The notes: generated from the letters alone by a model not told the origin. A stretch of DNA of 64,000 nt from Verrucomicrobium spinosum DSM 4136 = JCM 18804 (GCF_000172155.1 NZ_ABIZ01000001.1:7969105-8033104); one strand, 5' to 3'. Shown: positions 51,208 to 62,023, counted from the first letter of the stretch. Translations and numbers: made by a program.

Positions 51208-52272
51208 ATGCAGCTCCCAGAAGACGAAAAGTGGATGCGCCTGGCCCTGGCCGAGGCCCGGCGTGGTATTGGTCTCACCTCGCCCAACCCCGCCGTAGGC
51301 GCGGTCCTGGTGAATGAGGGCCGCCTCATCGGACAGGGCTGGCACCATCGGGTGGGCCAGCCACACGCGGAGGTGGAGGCTCTACGGAACGCAGAAGCGA
51401 ACGGTCACGGGGCGGAGATTCGCGGGGCGACGGCCTATGTCACCCTCGAACCCTGCTCCACCCACGGTCGCACTGGCGCATGCACGGTGGCGCTGGCGAA
51501 GGCCGGGGTGAGCCGCGTCGTCTATGGAGCCACGGATCCCAATCCGGGGCATGCCGGGGCGGCCGACCGTCTGCTCCAGGAGGCGGGCATCGCGGTGTTG
51601 AGCGGCGTCCTGCGTGAGGAGTGCGAGGAGGTACTGCGCCCCTTTGCCAAATGGATCACGACCGGCCTGCCCTATGTGGTGGCCAAGGCGGGGCAAAGCC
51701 TGGATGGCCGCCTCACCCGCCCTCCGGGGGAATCCCAGTGGATCACCAGCGAGGTCTCACGCGCTCATGCCATGCAGTTGCGGGTGCAGAGTGACGCCAT
51801 CCTCATCGGCGCGGAGACGCTCCGCCGTGACAACCCGCGGCTCACGTTGCGCGGCGATGCCGTACCGGAGGGGAAGATCCAGCCCTGGCGCGTGGTGGTG
51901 ACCCGCGGAGGGGATTTGCCCAGGGGCGCGAACCTGTTCAATGACGAGTTCAAGGAGCGAACCCTCGTGCTGGAGGGGGAACGTTGTTTCCCTGAGATCC
52001 TCCAGGAACTGGCCGCCCGGGGAATCACCAGCTTGCTGCTGGAGAGCGGCGGCAACCTTCTAGGCCAGGCCTTTGCCGCTGGGGCGGTGGATGAGGTGTG
52101 CTGGTACATTGCCCCCAGAATCTGCGGCGGCGGCACCATGGCGGTGGGCGGGCTTGATTTTGCCCTGGGAGCGAAATCCGTGGAGCTGGAGAAGGCACGC
52201 GTGGAGGTGTTGGGGAGCGATGTGTGCGTGCGGGGGTTGGTTGTCCGGCAAGTGGCGGAGAGGGCGGGTTGA
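51208..52272 (+). CDS. ribD: riboflavin biosynthesis deaminase/reductase RibD
   Basis: The 354-aa product has the cytidine-deaminase-like zinc domain first (HAEVEAL and PCSTHGRTGAC) and the reductase domain after it (WITSEVSRAHAMQLRVQSDAI, LIGAETLRRDNPRLTLRG and LLLESGGNLLGQAF). It performs two steps of riboflavin synthesis from the GTP-derived pyrimidine. A GGAGGAGG Shine-Dalgarno sequence precedes the ATG at 51208. No FMN riboswitch is visible in the 90 bp upstream, and no other rib gene is adjacent. Confidence 0.96.
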   Translation: MQLPEDEKWMRLALAEARRGIGLTSPNPAVGAVLVNEGRLIGQGWHHRVGQPHAEVEALRNAEANGHGAEIRGATAYVTLEPCSTHGRTGACTVALAKAGVSRVVYGATDPNPGHAGAADRLLQEAGIAVLSGVLREECEEVLRPFAKWITTGLPYVVAKAGQSLDGRLTRPPGESQWITSEVSRAHAMQLRVQSDAILIGAETLRRDNPRLTLRGDAVPEGKIQPWRVVVTRGGDLPRGANLFNDEFKERTLVLEGERCFPEILQELAARGITSLLLESGGNLLGQAFAAGAVDEVCWYIAPRICGGGTMAVGGLDFALGAKSVELEKARVEVLGSDVCVRGLVVRQVAERAG

Positions 52273-52387
52273 TGTGGCCAGCCCCTGATTCCGTGCAGCA
52301 TGCGAGAGGTCACCCCAACAGCCTCCTGCTGGCCGCTCCACCAGGTTCATGATATAACCCTCCACACGAACCAATAACCTCGCCTCC

Positions 52388-53686
52388 CTACCAAACCTGC
52401 CACGCCCGCAATTCAGAGTCGCTCCTGGCGAACACGCGGTTCCCGGCGAACGCTGGATGCGCCCAGGTCTTGCCAATGATCTGATGACGGGCGAGCTCCT
52501 CCATCTTCTCCGGAGTGAAGCGGGCGTAGAAGAGCTCGCCGCTGGCATTGAGGCCGCAGGCGAGATTCTGCTTTTCATCCAGCCAGACGAGGCTGATCTG
52601 GGGGTTGCGGTCTTTGGGCGTCAACTGATGGCCGTCTTTCCACTGCACCCTGCCGTCCTGAAGACGGAAACAGACGACACCCTCCGCCTTGGTGAGGAGG
52701 TACACGTACCCGTCCTTGTACAGGGGCTGGCTCATGAGGCCGCACAGGTTTTTTTCCTCGCTCCAGGCAAGGTTCACCTCCTTGACGTCCTTCTCCCCCA
52801 GACGCAGGGCGCGGGAGCCGTGCCAGTAGCCGGACACGAAGAGCAACCCCTCATGATACAGGGGCTGGGCAATAGAGACGCCATAGGTGATTTCATAGGG
52901 AAAGCGCCAGTGCTCCACGCCCGAGTCCGGGTTCATGCTGGTGATGTGCTTGGGGCCCCACTGGATGAGCTGGGGACCGGTGGGCGACTGGATCACGACG
53001 GGGGTGCAGTAGCCGGCGGGATCACTGCCACCGCGCCAGCGCTCGCGCCCGCTGGCCAGGTCCAGAGCCACGACGCTGCCACCCGGTTGCGCTCCGCAGT
53101 GCAGCAGCACGGTGTCCCTCCAGAGGAAGGGGGAGGCTGCGAAACCCCAGGTGGGGATGACGCCACCGTGGTCCTTCACCAGATCCACCTGCCAGTGCAC
53201 CTTGCCGGTGATCGCATCCAGACACACCGCCACGCCCCGGGCGCCAAGAGTATAGGCACGCCCTTCATGCACTGTCACTGAGGCACGCGGACCGTTGCCG
53301 TAGTCCATGGAGTCGTAGCTCGTCGGGTAGGAGTGCTCCCAGTGCAGCTTGCCGTTGGCTGCGTCAAAGCACAGGACCCTCTCCACCTCCGCCTTTCCGG
53401 AGCCCGACTGGCGGTCCATCACATACACCTTGCCCTGGGCCACGGTCACGCCGCCGTAGCCGCCGCCCAAAGGAGCCTTCCAGAGCAGACGCGGCTCAGA
53501 CTCCGCCAGATCCGCAGGGCGTCCTGCCGGATTCCATCGGCCATTGCCATCGGGTCCGCGAAAGCGGGGCCACTCCTCCGTGCCACTGGCCCTGACGGGG
53601 TGAATGGCAACGGCGCAAAGGTTCACCGCCGCCATCAGGGCCAGCAGTGACAGCGAACGAGAAACAGGAGTGAACCGATGGTGCAT
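52388..53686 (-). CDS. secreted PQQ-type beta-propeller protein
   Basis: The 432-aa product has a signal peptide (SLSLLALMAAVNLCAVAIHPVRA). A chain of propeller blades with tryptophan-docking motifs follows (WKAPLGGGYGGVTVAQGKVYVM, ITGKVHWQVDLVKDHGG, LASGRERWRGG and VCFRLQDGRVQW). Such proteins are very common in Verrucomicrobia and Planctomycetes. They look like the PQQ dehydrogenase fold without its calcium and PQQ residues, and their function is mostly unknown. It is divergent from the transglutaminase gene. Confidence 0.85.
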   Translation of the reverse strand: MHHRFTPVSRSLSLLALMAAVNLCAVAIHPVRASGTEEWPRFRGPDGNGRWNPAGRPADLAESEPRLLWKAPLGGGYGGVTVAQGKVYVMDRQSGSGKAEVERVLCFDAANGKLHWEHSYPTSYDSMDYGNGPRASVTVHEGRAYTLGARGVAVCLDAITGKVHWQVDLVKDHGGVIPTWGFAASPFLWRDTVLLHCGAQPGGSVVALDLASGRERWRGGSDPAGYCTPVVIQSPTGPQLIQWGPKHITSMNPDSGVEHWRFPYEITYGVSIAQPLYHEGLLFVSGYWHGSRALRLGEKDVKEVNLAWSEEKNLCGLMSQPLYKDGYVYLLTKAEGVVCFRLQDGRVQWKDGHQLTPKDRNPQISLVWLDEKQNLACGLNASGELFYARFTPEKMEELARHQIIGKTWAHPAFAGNRVFARSDSELRAWQVW

Positions 53687-53910
53687 TGGGGGAGAAAGCC
53701 AGAGGTTGCAGACGACCGGACGGAGTCAGCGCCGGCCGGTCAGGGAGTCATCACCGCCAAGACGGCAAATCTTTCATTCTGATGCCTGCGGGTGCCGCAG
53801 CAGATGCCTCTGACCCTGTCAATTCACCGGCCCGGAACAGGATGGTGATTGTTAAAAAGACGGAAAAACCAAGTTGCCTACGCACACAGGGTCACGCTAG
53901 AAGGGGCACC

Positions 53911-56900
53911 ATGGAATTTACCCCCTTCCTACTGACGGAGACTTTTGAGACTGCGGAAAAGGCAGGCGCCATCGCCGGTTCTGTGTTTGCGGCGCTCGGG
54001 ACGGTGTTTGGCGTGATCCGGTGCACCCAGATCATGCGCCGCCCCACCACCAGCACGCTGTGCGTCACCGCGCTCCTGCTCGTCATGATCGCCTGGGCGC
54101 TCTCCTCTGGCGTGCGCTTTTTCACTCTGCTGATGGGCGCCCGGAACGATGTGCTGCAGATGATCGTCAGCTTCACGGTGGCGGTGATCATGATCGGCGG
54201 TCTGGCGGTCGGGATCGTTGGCCTCTGCCTCTATGACTCCGGCCGCTATCGCCAGGGGCGGGCCCAGGCGATCTGGGCCATTGTCCTGTCCACCGTGATC
54301 GTCCTCGGCATGAGCGTCACGGCGGCCATCAATGTCGCGAAACAGATCCAGGATCGTGACGGGGACTCCCCCTTGAGCATGACCACGGGAATCCCTCGCG
54401 AGATAAAAAACGAGCAGTTCAATTTTTCCGTCACCGCCGACGAATCCTGGTGGGAAATCCCGAATCACAAACAGCTTAACAAGCTATCCTGCATGGCCCT
54501 CCGGCTAAAAAATTCGGAAGTCTTCATGCTCGTCATTGCGGAGGAGACGGGCATCGGGTACGAGCTCGAAGATCTGAGCGAGACGGTGAAAATTCGCGCG
54601 TTGCCAGGCACCAAAACGTCGCGGCAGACCCAGGAGAAAGTTCACTTGAACGGACTGGACTTCGTAAGAATCCAGACCATCGGAAGGCCCGACGGAGTGC
54701 GGATGAATCTCTACTACGACCAGTGGGTGGCCGTCCACGGTGGTCTCTGCTGGCAGATCCTCTTCTGGGGGAGTGACCACAAGGAGACGCTGGTGAAGGC
54801 GCAGGCCAGCACCATGATGAACTCCTTCCGCCTGCTCAACAAAGATCTCATCCTGGGCGAGGCTGCCAAAGACCAGGCCAGACCGGAGCTGGGGTACGCC
54901 ACCCATCTGGAGCCCGGCATGTGGAACGAGTGGTCCAACCCGGCGGAACTGACGCGTCTCGCCGACTTCTCCGCCCAGCGGCATCTGGAGGCGTTCGTGG
55001 TGGTGCCCCTGCGGTTTGAGGAAGGCACAGTCAATCTTGATGCCGCGGCCAGAGCTCTGCTCTCCACCATCAATCTGACCTACCCCATGGACGGTGAAGA
55101 CCAGAACAGCTCGGAGAAGTCGTGGACTCCCCCCGGTGCCAGCAGTTCAGGCTCGGGACTGGAGATCCGGCACCGCATGAAGCAGGACGATGGCACCGGG
55201 TACCGGTACCTGGTTCGAGTAGCCCACTGGCCGACGGGCGCGGTGATGGTGGCCGGCTGGGCCGCCGATGACAAGGGGGACTTCCAGAAGGTGGAGACGG
55301 CGGTGTCTGCGGTGGAGCTGCATGAGCCACGGGGGACCGCCCCGGCCGTGGCCAGGGAAGCCCTGACCGACTACGGGGCCGCCTGCAACCAGATCGGCCT
55401 GTACCACTTCAACCGGGAGGAGTACCCAGCCGCCACCCGGTGGTTCAAACAAGCCTTCGAGCAGACCCAGGCCGAGCCTGTGCTGCTGGAGAACATTGGC
55501 AACTCATTGGAAAAAGCAAAACAAGCCGGGGAAGCTCTGGATTACTACAAGGCCTATGAGGGAAAGTTCACCGACCACCTGCCACTGGAGGTCCGGAGGG
55601 CGCGGCTCACCGCTCTGACGGGAAAGACCCAGCAGGCGGAAAAACACTTCCTGGGGTTGCTCAACAAAGGGCTGAAGGATGAAAACGAACTGCTGGACTG
55701 GATCAACCTGCTGATCGAGCAGGAGGACTACAAGACCGCGATCCACTCCGGTGAGGTCTGGCTGGCCCGACGCCCCAGCCTGAATGTGCGGCGCTGGCTG
55801 GCACAGACCGTCTTCACCAGCGGGGACCACAAGCTCGCCCTGCAGCAGTTTGAGGAAATACTTGCGACTGATCCCGCCAACAAACGCTCCGCGTATGACC
55901 TGGCCGAATACTGCAACGAGGCCGGGGAACACACCCGGGCGGCTGAGGTGGCGGAGAAAGTGCTGAAGGACGAGGCGGAGTCCCCGCGCGCCCTGATGGC
56001 CCTGGGCTGGAGCCAGATGGGCCGCAAGTGGTACAAGGATGCGAAGCAGACCTTTGAGAGGGCCGCGCAGAAAAACCCCAAAGACACCGAGGTGCAGAGC
56101 GCCATCCGCTCCGCCTCCGCAGCCCTCGGCCAGGGGGACAACTCCGACATCAAGCAGATGCTGCCGCCGGTGGAGACCCCGCCAGAGGTCCTCTCCGCAC
56201 TGGATCAGCTGAAGGTGCCAGACGACTTGGAGGAAGGCCAGTCCACCATCTCCCTCGTACGCACCACCGGCTATCACTACATGAAGGGCAAGCCAGCCCG
56301 TCGCACGCTGTACCGGAAGGTGAAGATCCTGGACAACCAGGGGGCCAAGGATCTCAGCTCGCTGCAATATTCGTTCAATCCGCTGGCCGAGCGTATTTTC
56401 ATGAACCGGCTGGAGGTGCGGGACAGTGCCGGTGCGCTGGTCTCCCGGGCCACGGTGGATGACGCGTATGTGCGTGACCTTCACGACGGGACGGCCAGCT
56501 CAGACCGGGTGTTGCATCTCCAGGTGGAAGGGGTAAAGCCCGGCTGCACCATCGAGTGTGAGATCACCATCGAGGACCTCTCCACCGCCACGCATTTCGA
56601 GTTCGCCCGCCGGGTGTTCGCCAACTCAGTCCCGGTCGCCAGAGAGGCCATCTTCGTCACGGGGGAGACCCGTGACGTGAAGTTCCGGTTTGCCCAGGGC
56701 GGGAACGTGCGGACCCTGAAGGACGACAAGTTCCTGGCGTGGGTCGTGCCGCCCCAGGGCACCACCGAAGGAGAGAGCTACTCCCTCTGGGTCGAGCGAC
56801 TCTGCCCCATGCTCTGGCTCGGCGGAGAGGAAGGCGACTGGTCCACGGTGGGCAAGGACTACCTCAAACAAATCCAGGACCGTCTGGAGGTGAGCAAGGA

Positions 56901-58020
56901 AATCAAGGAGCTGGCGGCAGGCCTGGTGGAGGGGATCAAAGACCCCAAGGCCCGCGTGGCGGCCCTGGCACGACATGTCCAGAAAGAGATCGGCTACAAG
57001 GCCATCGAGTTCGGCGTGCGGGCCCGGCGGCCCAACACTGGCGCTGACACCCTCCGCTCCCGCTACGGAGACTGCAAGGACCACTCCCTGCTGCTGCATC
57101 TGCTCCTGAAAGCGGCCGATGTGCCCAGCCACCTGGCCCTGGTGAACACAGACTGGGAGACAGAGCCAAGCCTGCCTTCGCTGGACCAGTTCAACCACAT
57201 GGTGGTACACGTGCCAGCGCTGGGGAAAGACTGGCTGCTGGATCCCACAGACAAAACGCTCAGCCTTTCCCAATACCCGTCCAACGTGGCCATTCACAGT
57301 GCCGCCTTGATCCTGGACCCGGCCGGCCCCCGGCTGATTGCCAAGCGGGGTTTCGTGCCAGCGGGAAGCTGCATCGTGGAGAACCGCCGGAACATCTCCA
57401 TCAGTGAACGCGACTGGGTGGTGGAGGATCAGTTGGAACTGACCGGCTACTATGCCTCCGCCATCCGGGACGACTTCACCGGGCTCACCACCAAGGAACA
57501 GCGTGACCGAATCCAGGCCATCCTCGCACAGTTTGGCCCCATCCAGGTGGACTCCTTCCGCTTTGAGGCACTCGAGAATCCGGAGGTTCCCGCCCGGCTC
57601 TTCACCACCTATCGTGTGCGCGATGCCATTTCCATCACGGCAACCGGGCGTCAGGCCACACTGCCTTCCTGCTGGGAGGAGGATTACCTCGCGACGAAGT
57701 ATGTGAAGGACCGCAAGACCAGGTTCGAATTCCTCTATCCGATGCAGATGAAGTCCCGGCTGACCTGGAAGCTGCCAGCCACACTCCGTCCAGAGGCCAT
57801 CGCGGCCCTGGCTCAAAGGGGAGATTCGAAGTTCACCACCTGGAATCTCACCTCGACGGTCGGGGACGACGGCACCGTCACCATGAACTTTGATTTTCAG
57901 GCCAGGACGGGAGAATTCCCGGCCTCGGACTACAGTGCGTTTCATGACGCCTGGGAGGCCGCACGACGCTCCTGGAATCCGCCTCTGCAATGGGAGGAGG
58001 CCCCGGCCAGCAGGCAGTAG
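53911..58020 (+). CDS. membrane-anchored TPR/DUF3857/transglutaminase protein
   Basis: The 1369-aa product begins [14 protein letters not shown]. Four hydrophobic helices occupy about residues 17-140. Then come a beta-rich region of about 350 residues, a TPR block (about 480-740), a DUF3857 domain (about 760-960) and a papain-like transglutaminase core. The core has Cys1055 in YGDCKDHS, His1096 in NHMVVHV and Asp1111 in LLDPTD, so the triad is complete. A strand-rich end follows. DUF3857 with transglutaminase is common in Bacteroidetes and Verrucomicrobia. The addition of a four-helix anchor and a long TPR is less common. The start at 53911 is chosen because the upstream frame is short and basic. 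Confidence 0.85.
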   Translation: MEFTPFLLTETFETAEKAGAIAGSVFAALGTVFGVIRCTQIMRRPTTSTLCVTALLLVMIAWALSSGVRFFTLLMGARNDVLQMIVSFTVAVIMIGGLAVGIVGLCLYDSGRYRQGRAQAIWAIVLSTVIVLGMSVTAAINVAKQIQDRDGDSPLSMTTGIPREIKNEQFNFSVTADESWWEIPNHKQLNKLSCMALRLKNSEVFMLVIAEETGIGYELEDLSETVKIRALPGTKTSRQTQEKVHLNGLDFVRIQTIGRPDGVRMNLYYDQWVAVHGGLCWQILFWGSDHKETLVKAQASTMMNSFRLLNKDLILGEAAKDQARPELGYATHLEPGMWNEWSNPAELTRLADFSAQRHLEAFVVVPLRFEEGTVNLDAAARALLSTINLTYPMDGEDQNSSEKSWTPPGASSSGSGLEIRHRMKQDDGTGYRYLVRVAHWPTGAVMVAGWAADDKGDFQKVETAVSAVELHEPRGTAPAVAREALTDYGAACNQIGLYHFNREEYPAATRWFKQAFEQTQAEPVLLENIGNSLEKAKQAGEALDYYKAYEGKFTDHLPLEVRRARLTALTGKTQQAEKHFLGLLNKGLKDENELLDWINLLIEQEDYKTAIHSGEVWLARRPSLNVRRWLAQTVFTSGDHKLALQQFEEILATDPANKRSAYDLAEYCNEAGEHTRAAEVAEKVLKDEAESPRALMALGWSQMGRKWYKDAKQTFERAAQKNPKDTEVQSAIRSASAALGQGDNSDIKQMLPPVETPPEVLSALDQLKVPDDLEEGQSTISLVRTTGYHYMKGKPARRTLYRKVKILDNQGAKDLSSLQYSFNPLAERIFMNRLEVRDSAGALVSRATVDDAYVRDLHDGTASSDRVLHLQVEGVKPGCTIECEITIEDLSTATHFEFARRVFANSVPVAREAIFVTGETRDVKFRFAQGGNVRTLKDDKFLAWVVPPQGTTEGESYSLWVERLCPMLWLGGEEGDWSTVGKDYLKQIQDRLEVSKEIKELAAGLVEGIKDPKARVAALARHVQKEIGYKAIEFGVRARRPNTGADTLRSRYGDCKDHSLLLHLLLKAADVPSHLALVNTDWETEPSLPSLDQFNHMVVHVPALGKDWLLDPTDKTLSLSQYPSNVAIHSAALILDPAGPRLIAKRGFVPAGSCIVENRRNISISERDWVVEDQLELTGYYASAIRDDFTGLTTKEQRDRIQAILAQFGPIQVDSFRFEALENPEVPARLFTTYRVRDAISITATGRQATLPSCWEEDYLATKYVKDRKTRFEFLYPMQMKSRLTWKLPATLRPEAIAALAQRGDSKFTTWNLTSTVGDDGTVTMNFDFQARTGEFPASDYSAFHDAWEAARRSWNPPLQWEEAPASRQ

Positions 58021-58162
58021 ATCCAGCCACGGAGGGGGAATTTGTGCCCCTCCCGTCCGTGGACGCGAGCCCGGCGTACTGCTAGATGAAGGGCCGCTCC
58101 AGAGCCCCGACCCTGCTCCGCTGGGTTTGACAAAACCTCCACCACCCCCTTCATTCGTCACC

Positions 58163-58876
58163 ATGTCAACCATCGCCAATTTCCCCACCATGATTCAGCG
58201 CCCGTCCAACTACATCATCCCCACCGTGATTGAGGCGGAAGGCCGCATGGAGCGTGCGTATGACATCTACTCACGCCTCCTGAAGGACCGCATCATTTTC
58301 ATCGGCACCCCCATTGATGACCAGGTGGCCAATATCGTGATCGCCCAGCTTCTGTTCCTGCAGATGCAGGATCCGAAGAAGGACATCAACATCTACATCA
58401 ACTCCCCCGGCGGCTCCGTGACCGCAGGCCTGGCCATCTACGACACCATGCAGTTCGTCACCTGTGACGTGAACACCTACTGCATCGGCATCGCCGCCAG
58501 CATGGGTGCCGTGCTCCTGACCGCCGGCACCAAGGGCAAGCGCTACGCCCTCCCAAACTCCCACATCATGATCCACCAGGTCAGCGGCGGTGCCCAGGGT
58601 ACGGCCAGCGATGTGGAGCGCACCGTGGAGTTCATGTACCGCCTCAAGCGCCGTCTGAACAAGATCATCTCCCACCACACCGGCAAGACGGTGGAAGCCG
58701 TCGAGCGTGATGCCGACCGCGACTACTACATGAGCGGTGAGGAAGCCGCGGCCTATGGCATTGTGGACAAGGTGCTCGACAACAAGAAAGAGTTCACCCC
58801 CGTCATGGAAGTCGTGAAAGAAGCCACTGGTGGCGGCAACAGCGGCGGCGATGTGTCCCCGCAGACGTCTGTGTAG
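58163..58876 (+). CDS. clpP: ATP-dependent Clp protease proteolytic subunit
   Basis: The 237-aa product has the ClpP marks: [29 protein letters not shown], catalytic Ser113 in [12 protein letters not shown], His138 in MIHQVSGG, and an Asp near 187 in DRDYYMSG. It forms the double heptameric barrel and works with ClpA/ClpX. No clpX or tig is adjacent. The N-terminus is longer than usual (about 15 residues). The tail is Gly/Ser-rich. It ends in a strong terminator. Confidence 0.96.
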   Translation: MSTIANFPTMIQRPSNYIIPTVIEAEGRMERAYDIYSRLLKDRIIFIGTPIDDQVANIVIAQLLFLQMQDPKKDINIYINSPGGSVTAGLAIYDTMQFVTCDVNTYCIGIAASMGAVLLTAGTKGKRYALPNSHIMIHQVSGGAQGTASDVERTVEFMYRLKRRLNKIISHHTGKTVEAVERDADRDYYMSGEEAAAYGIVDKVLDNKKEFTPVMEVVKEATGGGNSGGDVSPQTSV

Positions 58877-58950
58877 TCTTGGTTTGATGCTCCGTCGGGA
58901 CTTGAAGTTGTTTCAACGAACGCATCTCGTTTTCACAAGCAAGATCAAGG

Positions 58951-58982
58951 AAAGCAGGATCCGCAAGGGTCCTGCTTTTTTG
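58951..58982 (+). terminator. intrinsic terminator of clpP
   Basis: AAAGCAGGA pairs with TCCTGCTTT around about 10 nt and is followed by a run of T. It lies 75 bp after the stop. Confidence 0.88.
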
Positions 58983-59030
58983 TTGGGAGGGCGAGGGCAA
59001 AGCCTGCAAGCAACCACTCGAAGTTGCTCG

Positions 59031-60200
59031 TGGCTGCACTCGTGAGAGTGCGGTGGTGGCGCGGCCCCGTGGAGGGAACAGTGCGCACTGGGTGCGTTGT
59101 GGCCGGACCGCGTTTTTACAAACGCAGCCACGCTGAGGCTGAGTTCCGCCACCCGACAGTTCGCAAGCTCGCAAGCTCGCAAGTTCGCAAGTTCGCAAGT
59201 TCGCAAGTTCGCAAGTTCGCAAGTTCGCAAGTTCGCAAGTTCGCAAGTTCGCAAGTTCGCAAGTTCGCAAGTTCGCAAGTTCGCAAGTTCGCAAGTTCGC
59301 AGCTCGCAGCTCGTGGCTCGTGGCTGCACTCGTGAGAGTGCGGTGGTGGCGCGGCCCCGCGGCGGGAACAGTGCGCACTGGGTGCCTTGTGGCCGGACCG
59401 CGTTTTTACAAACGCAGCCACGCTGAGGCTGAGTTCCGCCACCCGACAGTTCGCAAGCTCGTAGCTTGCAGCTCGTGGCTGCACTCGTGAGAGTGCGGTG
59501 GTGGCGCGGCCCCGCGGCGGGAACAGTGCGCACTGGGTGCGTTGTGGCCGGACCGCGTTTTTACAAACGCAGCCACGCTGAGGCTGAGTTCCGCCACCCG
59601 ACAGTTCGCAAGCTCGCAAGTTCGTGGCTCGTGGCTGCACTCGTGAGAGTGCGGTGGGTGGCGCGGCCCCGCGGCGGGAACAGTGCGCACTGGGTGCCTT
59701 GTGGCCGGACCGCGTTTTTACAAACGCAGCCACGCTGAGACTGAGTTCCGCCACCCGACAGTTCGCAAGCTCGTAGCTGCACTCGTGAGAGTGCGGTGGT
59801 GGCGCGGCCCCGCGGCGGGAACAGTGCGCACTGGGTGACTTGTGGCCGGACCGCGTTTTTACAAACGCAGCCACGCTGAGACTGAGTTCCGCCACCTGGC
59901 AGTTCGCAAGCTCGTAGCTCGTGGCTGCACTCGTGAGAGTGCGGTGGGTGGCGCGGCCCCGCGGCGGGAACAGTGCGCACTGGGTGACTTGTGGCCGGAC
60001 CGCGTTTTTACAAATGCAGCCACGCTGAGACTGAGTTCCGCCACCTGGCAGTTCGCAAGCTCGTAGCTCGCAGCTCGTGGCTCGTGGCTGCACTCGTGAG
60101 AGTGCGGTGGGTGGCGCGGCCCCGCGGCGGGAACAGTGCGCACTGGGTGACTTGTGGCCGGACCGCGTTTTTACAAACGCAGCCACGCTGAGGCTGATTC
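59031..60200. repeat. tandem array of seven two-hairpin REP-like units
   Basis: Units begin near 59031, 59320, 59475, 59631, 59773, 59931 and 60084, with periods of 142-158 bp except for the first, which is lengthened by a microsatellite. Each unit has GCACTCGTGAGAGTGC (hairpin 1), GGAACAGTGCGCACTGGGTG, GCGTTTTTACAAACGC (hairpin 2) and then CACGCTGAG.CTGAGTTCCGCC. In the last three units the tail carries a CACCTGGCAGTTCGCAAG variant. The open frames that cross it are artefacts of the repeat. Similar units occur at 2985-3256, inverted. Confidence 0.92.
59163..59298. repeat. 8-bp microsatellite inside the first array unit
   Basis: Two copies of GCAAGCTC are followed by fifteen uninterrupted copies of GCAAGTTC. 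The period is 8 bp, so the frames it crosses repeat every 24 bp. It has grown from the GCAAGCTC found once in other units. Confidence 0.95.
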
Positions 60201-60217
60201 CAGCCGCGGCACTTTCC

Positions 60218-60673
60218 CTATTCAGACAAGACCGCGCGGGCAAACGACTGGATCTGCGCGGCAGCGAGCACGCCCAGCAGCGCGGCTTTCAAAAACTCCA
60301 GCCCGATGTAGGCGTTGTGATGCCAGGAGGCGGCCACGATCTCCCCTGCCAGCACCGCCTTGGCCCGCACATCCAGCACCGGCATGAGGCCCCACACTTG
60401 AAACGCCAGCACGGCGGTGATGACCGCCAGCAACACCACGCTGCCCCGCGTGCGCACCACCCGCAGCCGCAACATCAGGAACCAGGAGAACGCACAACAG
60501 ATCAACTCCACCCGGTTCAGCGCATGAAACACCAGCCGACCGATGCTCAGGGCATGCTTCAGCTCCACGCCGGGTGCTTTGAACTTCAGCGGGGCTTCCA
60601 CAAAACTGATGGCACACACAAACCCCAGCCACAGCAGGGTGATGACAAAAGCATAGAGGGCAAAACGGCGCAT
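60218..60673 (-). CDS. small four-helix membrane protein of unknown function
   Basis: The 151-aa product has four hydrophobic helices (FALYAFVITLLWLGFVCAI, LVFHALNRVELICCAFSWF, VVLLAVITAVLAFQVWGLM and FLKAALLGVLAAAQI). The charged NRVE in helix 2 and FVEAP after helix 1 are typical of DUF4149-like proteins. It lies 18 bp downstream of the cytochrome gene on the same strand, so it is probably part of the nsrR unit. Confidence 0.7.
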   Translation of the reverse strand: MRRFALYAFVITLLWLGFVCAISFVEAPLKFKAPGVELKHALSIGRLVFHALNRVELICCAFSWFLMLRLRVVRTRGSVVLLAVITAVLAFQVWGLMPVLDVRAKAVLAGEIVAASWHHNAYIGLEFLKAALLGVLAAAQIQSFARAVLSE

Positions 60674-60691
60674 GGTGGGCGCGAGTATGAC

Positions 60692-62023
60692 TCAGGGCGC
60701 GGGATCACGCCAGTACGCAGGCAGGTCTTTCTTGGTGGCCTGCAGGATGGTGCGGATGTGCCCACGCTCGCTCTCAGACAGGCTGGCAAACTCCTTCTCC
60801 CGCCCGTCGTGCCCGCGCAGGACCTGCCAGAGCTGGGAGTAGAACTCGTCCTTCATCTGCCGGGGCAGGGCCTCAAACGCCTGCGAGTAGATCATGTAGC
60901 TACAGCGGTGTTTGAAGAGCCGGGTGCGAAGCTGGAAGTCCTTGAGTGAGCGCCCCTCTGCCGTCTCCAGGCGGTTGCGGCGGAAGGCGTCCTGAAACGA
61001 GCCATCCCCTTCCACACCATCATCCTGCAAGGTGTATTCACCGACAAAGAGCATCTGACGCAGCAGCTTCTCCGCCAGGCTGCGGATCACGCTCTGGGCC
61101 GAGCCCTGTGGCACGTCTGTCACAGGTTCATGAAAGGCCTCCTGTAGATCCCGCTGGCGGGCCATCGCCGCACGTGTGCTACGGGCCGCATCCGTCAGCA
61201 GGTTGTGGGTGCTGCACTGGTGCTCCAGCACCATGAGGGCCACCAGATCACTCGTCTTCGCCAGATACGGCTGCGTGGAGATGATGTCCTGCAGGGAGGT
61301 GATGTTGGCTCCTCGTTCCCGATCCAGCTGGACGCCGGCACCCGTCTCCCTGGCGATCGCATTTCCCATGTGCCGGTCCTTGCCATGGCGGCCCGTCACA
61401 TACCAGCCGCCCCAGCGTTCTGAAAGCGGGCTCTCATGCGTGGTGACATGGCTCCCCTCACTCAGGATGGGCTGCCCGGAGGCATCCGCATACACAGAGC
61501 GCACGAGCATGCCCTTCACGCCACCGGTGCGCGAGCTCTCGTGGCAGCTCAGGCACTGCTCATCCACCACGAGTTCCGGGCGATAGCCCACAGCCGCGCC
61601 ACCTCTCTGGCTCAGGGTGTAGAAATGCGGCCCGGTCTCCGGATCCATGCCGATGAGCTCAATCAGCCCGCCCTGCACCCAGCCCACATACACCTCCTCA
61701 GAGAAATAAACCGCCCGCGGCCGCATGGGCCCAATGAGCGCGTTCTGGAGGCTGGTCTTGGAGAAAACCAGCACCTGGGATGCCATCGGCACATCCAGCT
61801 CCTTGAGCACGGCCTGGAGAAAAGTCTTCTCATCTCCCTCCACCGGGAGCTTCACCTGCCCGCTCTGCACCCGCTGCCAGAGCCGGGCCACGGGATCAGA
61901 AGAGTTCTTCCAGGGCTCCGCCGACGTCGGGTCCGCCGCAGCAAGAGACGGCCCACTGGCGAGCAAGACGGCACACCATAAGGAATCAACCCATGCCCGC
62001 CATCCGGCCGCCGCAGGCCTCAG
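60692..62023 (-). CDS. secreted c-type cytochrome of unknown function
   Basis: The product of about 440 aa has a hydrophobic signal stretch (LWCAVLLASGPSLAAAD) and one haem-binding motif, CLSCH, in VDEQCLSCHESS. The region around it, with YTLSQRGGAAVGYRPELVVDEQ before and GGVKGMLVRSVYAD after, recalls the Tll0287/DUF3365 haem family. The rest is mostly helical. The frame has no ATG or GTG after the upstream gene. A CTG at 62021-62023 overlaps the nsrR stop (CTGA) and gives a signal peptide with basic n-region, while TTG further in is the alternative. It is translationally coupled to nsrR. Confidence 0.72.
   Translation of the reverse strand: MRPAAAGWRAWVDSLWCAVLLASGPSLAAADPTSAEPWKNSSDPVARLWQRVQSGQVKLPVEGDEKTFLQAVLKELDVPMASQVLVFSKTSLQNALIGPMRPRAVYFSEEVYVGWVQGGLIELIGMDPETGPHFYTLSQRGGAAVGYRPELVVDEQCLSCHESSRTGGVKGMLVRSVYADASGQPILSEGSHVTTHESPLSERWGGWYVTGRHGKDRHMGNAIARETGAGVQLDRERGANITSLQDIISTQPYLAKTSDLVALMVLEHQCSTHNLLTDAARSTRAAMARQRDLQEAFHEPVTDVPQGSAQSVIRSLAEKLLRQMLFVGEYTLQDDGVEGDGSFQDAFRRNRLETAEGRSLKDFQLRTRLFKHRCSYMIYSQAFEALPRQMKDEFYSQLWQVLRGHDGREKEFASLSESERGHIRTILQATKKDLPAYWRDPAP

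Noticed and set aside
56626-58191. A 521-codon frame opposite the transglutaminase gene
   Set aside because: Shadow of the conserved plus-strand gene; no recognisable features.
59031-60200. CRISPR array
   Set aside because: Units are about 155 bp with hairpins and nearly identical throughout; there are no unique spacers and no cas genes.
59116-60243. Long open frames on the minus strand through the 59-60 kb array, encoding repeats such as CELANLRT
   Set aside because: They are a product of the tandem repeat and the 8-bp microsatellite; codon use and composition are not protein-like and several frames are open at once.
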